Positions 59,726 to 64,000 of a stretch of 64,000 nt of DNA are shown here, piece by piece. The DNA is taken from contig CAYZWF010000007.1 in assembly GCA_964482135.1 (NCBI GenBank), positions 1 through 64,000 of the forward strand. The letters run 5' to 3'. The position numbers and the translations under genes were made by a program. The notes beneath the pieces were generated by a model. That model worked only from the letters and a program-made list of their open reading frames with translations, was not told the origin of the DNA and did no database searches. Every line of letters begins with the position of its first letter. Within the stretch, counting starts at the first letter, position 1. This DNA comes from UBA11136 sp964482135 (GTDB lineage: Bacteria > Pseudomonadota > Alphaproteobacteria > UBA11136).

Positions 59726-59794
59726 GAAAACCGCATCCGCGTGGGCATGAAAACCACATCCAAGCGGACATGAAAACCGCATCTGTGCGGGCGT
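59726..59794. repeat. Three tandem copies of a 23-bp repeat
   Basis: The units start at 59726, 59749 and 59772 and share GAAAACC(G/A)CATC followed by a degenerate G-rich half (ending GGCAT, GGACAT, GGGCGT). The exact 23-bp period places each unit on about the same DNA face every 2.2 turns, so a protein could bind side by side. They lie 22-90 nt upstream of the Pcm-like start codon. They are not CRISPR: there are no spacers. Confidence 0.8.
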
Positions 59795-59943
59795 CCGGTA
59801 CGTTTCCACAAATTCCGCGAAGTATACGTGCACGGTTTCGTAAACACAACATCTTGTATGCACTACCGTAATATTATCAAATAGAGTGGTGTTTACAGCA
59901 AAATATCCGGTTTTCACCATGACCGGACCGGAGTTGGGCCGGG

Positions 59944-60043
59944 NNNNNNNNNNNNNNNNNNNNNNNNNNNNNNNNNNNNNNNNNNNNNNNNNNNNNNNNN
60001 NNNNNNNNNNNNNNNNNNNNNNNNNNNNNNNNNNNNNNNNNNN
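59944..60043. other. Assembly gap (100 N)
   Basis: One hundred N. The 11 bases GTTGGGCCGGG occur directly on both sides (59933-59943 and 60044-60054), so the flanking contigs overlap or a short tandem repeat broke the assembly. Confidence 1.
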
Positions 60044-60136
60044 GTTGGGCCGGGACCGGCCAGGGGATAGACGGAAAAGAAAAATCGTGCCACCCTCGCC
60101 GCCTCAAAATAACAGGGTATTGGGGGGAACCATTCC

Positions 60137-61444
60137 ATGAGCGAGAGCCAGACCGCATCCGTTGCCTCAAACCATGGGGCGCCGCGCGAGAAGCCCCATG
60201 ATCTGCGGCGCACCATCGTCGCCGGTATCGCCGGCAATGTGATGGAATGGTACGATTTCGCCGTCTATGGCTATTTCGCCGCCATCATCGGCCAGCATTT
60301 CTTCCCTTCAGAAGACCCCACGGCTTCGGTTATCGCCTCCTTCGGGGCCTTCGCCGCGGGCTTTCTCATGCGCCCCTTCGGCGGCTTCGTCTTCGGCCAT
60401 ATCGGCGATAAATACGGCCGCAAGCGGGCGCTGACCCTGTCGGTGATTCTGATGGCGGTGCCCACCTTCCTGATCGGAGTGTTGCCCGGCCACGCCCAGA
60501 TCGGCGCCTCGGCCTCGGTGATTCTGGTCCTGCTACGCATGTTGCAGGGGCTTTCAGTGGGCGGCGAATACACCACCTCCATCACCTTCCTGGTGGAACA
60601 TGGCGACCAGAAAAAGCGCGGCTTCATGGGAAGCTGGAGCATTTTCGGCGCGGTGGCGGGTATTCTTCTCGGCTCCGCCGTGGGAGCGGCCCTGGCTTCG
60701 GTGGTATCGGCAGAGGCCCTGGCCGACTGGGCCTGGCGCCTGCCTTTCCTGTTCGGCCTGGCGATCGGCTTTACCGGGCTTTACATCCGCCGCCACATGG
60801 CCGAAGACGCTCCCGCGGAAGAAGCCGAAGAGAAGACCTCGCCGGTGATTCTCGCCTTCCGCAACGAATGGCGGGCCATGCTCCAGATCGCCGGGTTCAA
60901 CGTGGTCAACGCCGTGGGTTTTTACATGATCTTCGTCTATGCCGTGACCTGGCTCCACCAGACGGCCCATATCTCCACCTCGCGGGCGCTGGATATCAAT
61001 ACCACCAGCATGGTGGTGCTGTTGGTGATGATCCCCCTGATGGGGCGCCTCTCCGACCGCGTCGGGCGCAGGCCCATGCTGCTGGTCGCGGTGATCGGCC
61101 TGTTGCTTCTGGCCTATCCTCTCATGTGGCTCATGCACCATGACCAGACCGCCATGATTCTCTCGGGCCAGCTCGGGTTCGCGCTACTGATCGGCCTCAT
61201 ATTCGGGGCCTATCCCGCGGCCATGGTGGAAATGGTGCCGCAACGGGTCAGGGTCAGTGCCATGTCCATCGGCTATAATCTCTGCCTCGGGCTCATCGGC
61301 GGCACCACGCCCATGGTCGCCACCTATCTCATCGCCCGCACCCATGTGGACCTGGCCCCGGCCTTTTACCTTATGGCGGCGGCGGCGGTGTCCTTGCTGG
61401 TGATCCTGAAAATGAAGGAAACGGCGCGCGATCCCTTGAAATAG
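60137..61444 (+). CDS. MHS-family major facilitator transporter
   Basis: A 435-residue MFS transporter with twelve helices, of the metabolite:H+ symporter (ProP/KgtP/ShiA) group. The marker sequences are clear: NVMEWYDFAVYGYFAAIIG, FGAFAAGFLMRPFGGFVFGHIGDKYGRKRAL, and LRMLQGLSVGGEYTTSITFLVEH. A helix-2/3 loop GDKYGRKR is the classic MFS motif. Likely substrates are organic acids or compatible solutes. It is followed 10 nt later by a methyltransferase gene, perhaps cotranscribed. The start is ATG 60137 after a G-rich stretch. Confidence 0.92.
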   Translation: MSESQTASVASNHGAPREKPHDLRRTIVAGIAGNVMEWYDFAVYGYFAAIIGQHFFPSEDPTASVIASFGAFAAGFLMRPFGGFVFGHIGDKYGRKRALTLSVILMAVPTFLIGVLPGHAQIGASASVILVLLRMLQGLSVGGEYTTSITFLVEHGDQKKRGFMGSWSIFGAVAGILLGSAVGAALASVVSAEALADWAWRLPFLFGLAIGFTGLYIRRHMAEDAPAEEAEEKTSPVILAFRNEWRAMLQIAGFNVVNAVGFYMIFVYAVTWLHQTAHISTSRALDINTTSMVVLLVMIPLMGRLSDRVGRRPMLLVAVIGLLLLAYPLMWLMHHDQTAMILSGQLGFALLIGLIFGAYPAAMVEMVPQRVRVSAMSIGYNLCLGLIGGTTPMVATYLIARTHVDLAPAFYLMAAAAVSLLVILKMKETARDPLK

Positions 61445-61453
61445 GAGTCCAGG

Positions 61454-62098
61454 GTGCCCACAGACGATGACGGCCCCATCCGGCGGGAATACGCGGCGCT
61501 TGCCCCGCGCTACGACATCAGGTGGAAAGCCTACGTGGCGGAGTCGGTCCGTGAAACGCTCAAGCGGACCCGTATTCGTCCCGGCGACCGGGTTCTGGAC
61601 GTGGGGTGCGGCACCGGCGAACTTCTCGCGGCCATATCCCTCGCGGTCCCCGAGGCGCGGCTGGCGGGGGTCGACATATCGCCGGAAATGCTCGCGGTCG
61701 CCCGCGCCAAGAGCAGTGGCGGCCTTGACCTGAGAGAAGGGCGCGCCGAGGCCCTGCCCTTCGAGAACGAGACCTATGACGTGGTGGTTTCGTCGAGCGC
61801 CTTTCACTTCTTCCGCCACCCCGCCGCCGCCCTGGCGGAAATGTACCGCGTCCTACGTCCGGGCGGCGGGATCGTCCTTACCGACTGGTGCAGCGATTAT
61901 CCCGCATGTTTTCTTCATGACCGTTTCCTGCGTCTGTTCAGACCCGCGCATTTCCGTACATACGGATCAAAGAAATTCCATCAACTGATTGATTCTGCGA
62001 ATTTTTCTGAAATTAACATCGAACGCTACAGAATCAGCCGGTGGTGGGGGATGATGACGGCGACAGCGAAAAAAGATGCCCGCGATCCCCTGACCTGA
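61454..62098 (+). CDS. Class I SAM-dependent methyltransferase
   Basis: A 214-residue methyltransferase of the UbiE/Methyltransf_11 type. The SAM motif is VLDVGCGTGELLAAI (about 52-66), followed by GVDISPEMLAVARAKS, LPFENETYDVVVSSSAFHFF and MYRVLRPGGGIVLTDW. The substrate cannot be told; the family includes quinone and small-molecule methylases. The start is GTG 61454 with AGGAG upstream, 10 nt after the transporter stop. The last 30 residues are less conserved. Confidence 0.9.
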   Translation: MPTDDDGPIRREYAALAPRYDIRWKAYVAESVRETLKRTRIRPGDRVLDVGCGTGELLAAISLAVPEARLAGVDISPEMLAVARAKSSGGLDLREGRAEALPFENETYDVVVSSSAFHFFRHPAAALAEMYRVLRPGGGIVLTDWCSDYPACFLHDRFLRLFRPAHFRTYGSKKFHQLIDSANFSEINIERYRISRWWGMMTATAKKDARDPLT

Positions 62099-62290
62099 AG
62101 ACGAACTCCGACACAGCCCTCGTATCGCCTTTTTTCGGAATCGGGTGGAGAAACGCCAATACGGACCTTCAGGCAGTTCACAAATTGAATCGATATTTGC
62201 TTTTAAGAATTAATGAAAACTTGGCCTAGAACGCTGAAAATACTAGCGTATAGGTGGTGATCGGAAAGGTTCGGCAGGGGAAGGGAGAAT

Positions 62291-62665
62291 ATGGCTAAAA
62301 TCCTTATTATTGATGATGACGAAAAGATAATTGATCTTCTCATGGTGCCCCTTGAAAAAGCGGGGCATAAAATCACCGCCGCCCCGGACGGGCTTAAGGG
62401 CCTGGCCCATATGTCCCTCGACCCGGCGGACATCATCATTACCGATATCGTCATGCCCGATGTGGAGGGCATTGAAATCATCCGCAAGCTCCGCAGGGAT
62501 TACCCCGACAAGGAAATCATCGCCATCTCGGGCTATAACATCAGCTATCTGGAAGCCGCGGCAAAGCTGGGTGCCTATCAGACTTTTCGCAAACCCTTTG
62601 ACGTAGATGAAATTGTCTGCTGCGTGAACGCCATTCTGGAAGAAAAACCCAGCCCCCCGGAATAA
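62291..62665 (+). CDS. Stand-alone response regulator receiver
   Basis: A 124-residue single-domain receiver: Asp8-Asp10 acidic cluster, phospho-acceptor Asp52 (IIITDIVMPD), Ser80 (AISGYN) in place of the usual Thr, and Lys101 (FRKPF). No output domain. AGGGGAAGGGAGAAT provides a good ribosome binding site. It lies alone, 192 nt after the methyltransferase gene and 291 nt before tRNA-Cys, with no kinase beside it. Third single-domain receiver in the window. Confidence 0.92.
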   Translation: MAKILIIDDDEKIIDLLMVPLEKAGHKITAAPDGLKGLAHMSLDPADIIITDIVMPDVEGIEIIRKLRRDYPDKEIIAISGYNISYLEAAAKLGAYQTFRKPFDVDEIVCCVNAILEEKPSPPE

Positions 62666-62956
62666 CACTTCCCGCCCTCCATCCCACTGCGGGAGTCCGG
62701 CCGCCCCGGCTTCACCTTGAAAAAACCCCCAATGGCAACATGGCTCGCAGGTACTTCGTGGAGACCGCAGACTCTGTTGGACCCTGGGGGCGCGTGAACA
62801 TCCACGAAATTGACCTTGACCGTCCACGGCGCCCCATAAACATGAGCACCCCATAAATATGAAAGCCCGTTGAAACACCCCGGCTTTCAAAGTATATCTG
62901 CGCGTCCTTATCCGCAGAATCAGAGGAACATCCGCCTCCTTCGGAGGATAAAAAAT

Positions 62957-63030
62957 GGCGCGGTGGCAGAGTGGCTATGCAGCGGACTGCAAATCCGTGT
63001 ACGCCGGTTCGATTCCGGCCCGTGCCTCCA
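62957..63030 (+). tRNA. tRNA-Cys (anticodon GCA)
   Basis: A complete 74-nt cloverleaf: acceptor GGCGCGG paired with CCGTGCC, D arm with GGCAGAGTGGCTATGC, anticodon arm CGGACTGCAAATCCG with anticodon GCA, TpsiC arm CGGTTCGATTCCGG, discriminator U and an encoded CCA. A run of five T follows. The upstream 291 nt hold no gene; a GAAAGCC/GGCTTTC stem (62861-62888) lies there without a T run. Confidence 0.97.
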
Positions 63031-63228
63031 TTTTTCTCTGTCCTGTGCAACGATCCGTTCCCGCTCTAAGCCCATGACGACACTGGACGCGCGGGCCGGA
63101 ATGACGTTTTATTAACTACTCCTGAGACAGAGTATGGCGAGGCCCGGCCCAATTTCGGCTTGTCAGGAGCCAGAGCCGTATGACCGGGAAGTTCTGTACA
63201 TACTCTTCAATCGCCAAATGGGATCATC

Positions 63229-63849
63229 ATGACGCCCGCGGAAGTTCTGAGCATCCTTGAAAAACACTTGGAGTGGCTGTCGAAGAGCCGCAGCGGCGTC
63301 CCGGCCGACCTCACCATGCGCGACCTCACCGGCTTCGATCTCTCCCACTCCAACCTGACGAGCGCCAAATGCGTGGGCACCATCATGTCCCGCTGTGTAT
63401 TGCGCGGCGCCACTTTCAATAAGGCGGACCTGTTCGGCGCCGACTTCATGGAAGCGGACCTGAGAGACTGTCTGTTCCAGGGAGCCGACCTCCGGGGGTC
63501 AAGGCTGCGCGGCGCCAATCTGGCCGGAGCCGATCTCGAAGGCGCCGACCTCAGGGACGGCAGCCTGCTCTCTTCGGCCGCGGGGGCGACCAACATCACC
63601 TCAAGGGAGACGGCGGACTTCAAGATCAAGGGCGCCAGCATGGCCGGCGCCAATCTTGCCGGCGCCAAGCTGTCGACTTCGGCAATTACGGAAACCGACC
63701 TGCGCTGCGCCAACCTGGTGGGGGCTATTTTTGTCGAATCAAACCTCACCGGCGCCAATCTGGCCGAAACCAATGTGGACCGTAACACCGACTTCACCGG
63801 TGCCACGCTGAGCGGCGCGGCCCTGCCGGCTGGCGTCGACGACTCCTGA
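63229..63849 (+). CDS. Pentapeptide-repeat protein
   Basis: A 206-residue protein built mostly of A(D/N)LxG pentapeptide repeats (for example ADLRGSRLRGANLAGADLEG and ANLVGAIFVESNLTGANLAE) between about 45 and 200, folding as a right-handed quadrilateral helix. Two repeat blocks are separated by a less regular segment at about 115-135 (SSAAGATNITSRETADFK). The first 40 residues (PAEVLSILEKHLEWLSKSRSG) are helical. There is no signal peptide. Pentapeptide proteins have diverse roles; some protect gyrase from quinolones, but that cannot be told here. Confidence 0.93.
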   Translation: MTPAEVLSILEKHLEWLSKSRSGVPADLTMRDLTGFDLSHSNLTSAKCVGTIMSRCVLRGATFNKADLFGADFMEADLRDCLFQGADLRGSRLRGANLAGADLEGADLRDGSLLSSAAGATNITSRETADFKIKGASMAGANLAGAKLSTSAITETDLRCANLVGAIFVESNLTGANLAETNVDRNTDFTGATLSGAALPAGVDDS

Positions 63850-63974
63850 TGTTCCCCTTGCAGGGAAATGTGAGTGCAAAAGCGCTGGCGCCGTTCCCGA
63901 TGGTCTGCTATATGGCCGCGGCGGTTCACGCGTTATAAGATGACGGGCGTTGCAACAGGCCACGTCATCCTTAT

Positions 63975-64000
63975 TCCGGCGTAGCTCAGTTGGTAGAGCA
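63975..64000 (+). tRNA. tRNA gene, 5' part (probably Asn)
   Basis: The window ends in TCCGGCG TA GCTCAGTTGGTAGAGC, the acceptor 5' strand and D arm of a tRNA. The first seven bases fit an alphaproteobacterial tRNA-Asn, but the anticodon lies outside the window, so the type is not certain. Confidence 0.8.

Larger units (their letters stand above)
59705..60136. other. Divergent intergenic region with gap
   Basis: Between the leftward Pcm-like gene and the rightward transporter. It holds three tandem 23-bp repeats, an AT-rich stretch with the likely promoters (59840-59900), an assembly gap of 100 N, and a G/C-rich palindromic stretch around it. No gene is seen. Confidence 0.7.

Noticed and set aside
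59726..59794. CRISPR array
   Set aside because: Repeats are directly adjacent with no spacers, only three copies, and no cas genes are nearby.
62861..62888. Terminator before tRNA-Cys
   Set aside because: GAAAGCC/GGCTTTC stem has a 14-nt loop and no T run on either side.
62712..63050. Leftward reading frame of 112 aa over the tRNA-Cys
   Set aside because: It lies antisense across the tRNA gene and has no family resemblance; a typical false gene.

Overview
This 64 kb window is ordinary chromosome of a GC-rich alphaproteobacterium, most like Rhodospirillales or a neighbouring lineage. The evidence is a PopZ-type polar organiser (DUF2497), the recG/sdhE/mfd block, the block valS, popZ, tolC and a Pcm-like methyltransferase, and a long one-strand run dgt-argS-SPOR-nagZ-M50-scpA-scpB-tatA-tatB-tatC-serS-surE-pcm-nlpD followed by yajC-secD-secF. 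About 55 genes are intact. Two runs of 100 N mark scaffold gaps at 14945-15044 and 59944-60043.

Layout. 1-6830: yajQ, a TerB-like gene, an SGNH-fold exported protein, an AsmA-like repeat protein, two stand-alone receivers, an acetolactate decarboxylase with a signal peptide, and a PleD-like protein whose receiver and GGDEF motifs are all degenerate. 6873-12870: mfd and sdhE facing away from recG. 12934-16660: DUF502 protein, a hypothetical gene, then a small phage-like remnant (about 14.2-15.9 kb) ending at the 3' end of a tRNA-Lys gene and carrying its own promoter/operator region. 16055-20774: cyclophilin, coaD, gyrA and ssb, all leftward, with a structured 243-bp spacer and a strong terminator just ahead of gyrA. 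20993-27255: uvrA, trmFO and an orphan hybrid-type sensor kinase with a periplasmic substrate-binding-like sensor. 27280-30535: an unknown 281-aa gene, a squalene-synthase-fold protein lacking its metal-binding motifs, and two small membrane proteins. 30588-47115: the long leftward housekeeping run (protein export, cell envelope, chromosome segregation, tRNA charging), interrupted only by a rightward DUF815 ATPase. 47255-49216: erpA, xth and a b-type cytochrome. 49213-53068: two membrane methyltransferase-family proteins, a DUF2238 protein and ilvD. 53194-59704: hydrolase, valS, popZ, tolC-like and a Pcm-like gene. 60137-64000: an MHS-family transporter, a methyltransferase, a receiver, tRNA-Cys, a pentapeptide-repeat protein and the start of another tRNA.

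I found no CRISPR array, transposase, toxin-antitoxin pair or recognisable anti-phage system. The most interesting signals are the phage-like remnant with its operator-covered promoter, evidence that both N gaps are artificial (the reading frame closes exactly over one of them), the structured spacer before gyrA, a short AT-rich patch inside GC-rich uvrA, the secreted acetolactate decarboxylase beside degenerate signalling proteins, and the Fur-box-like palindrome upstream of a gene of unknown function.
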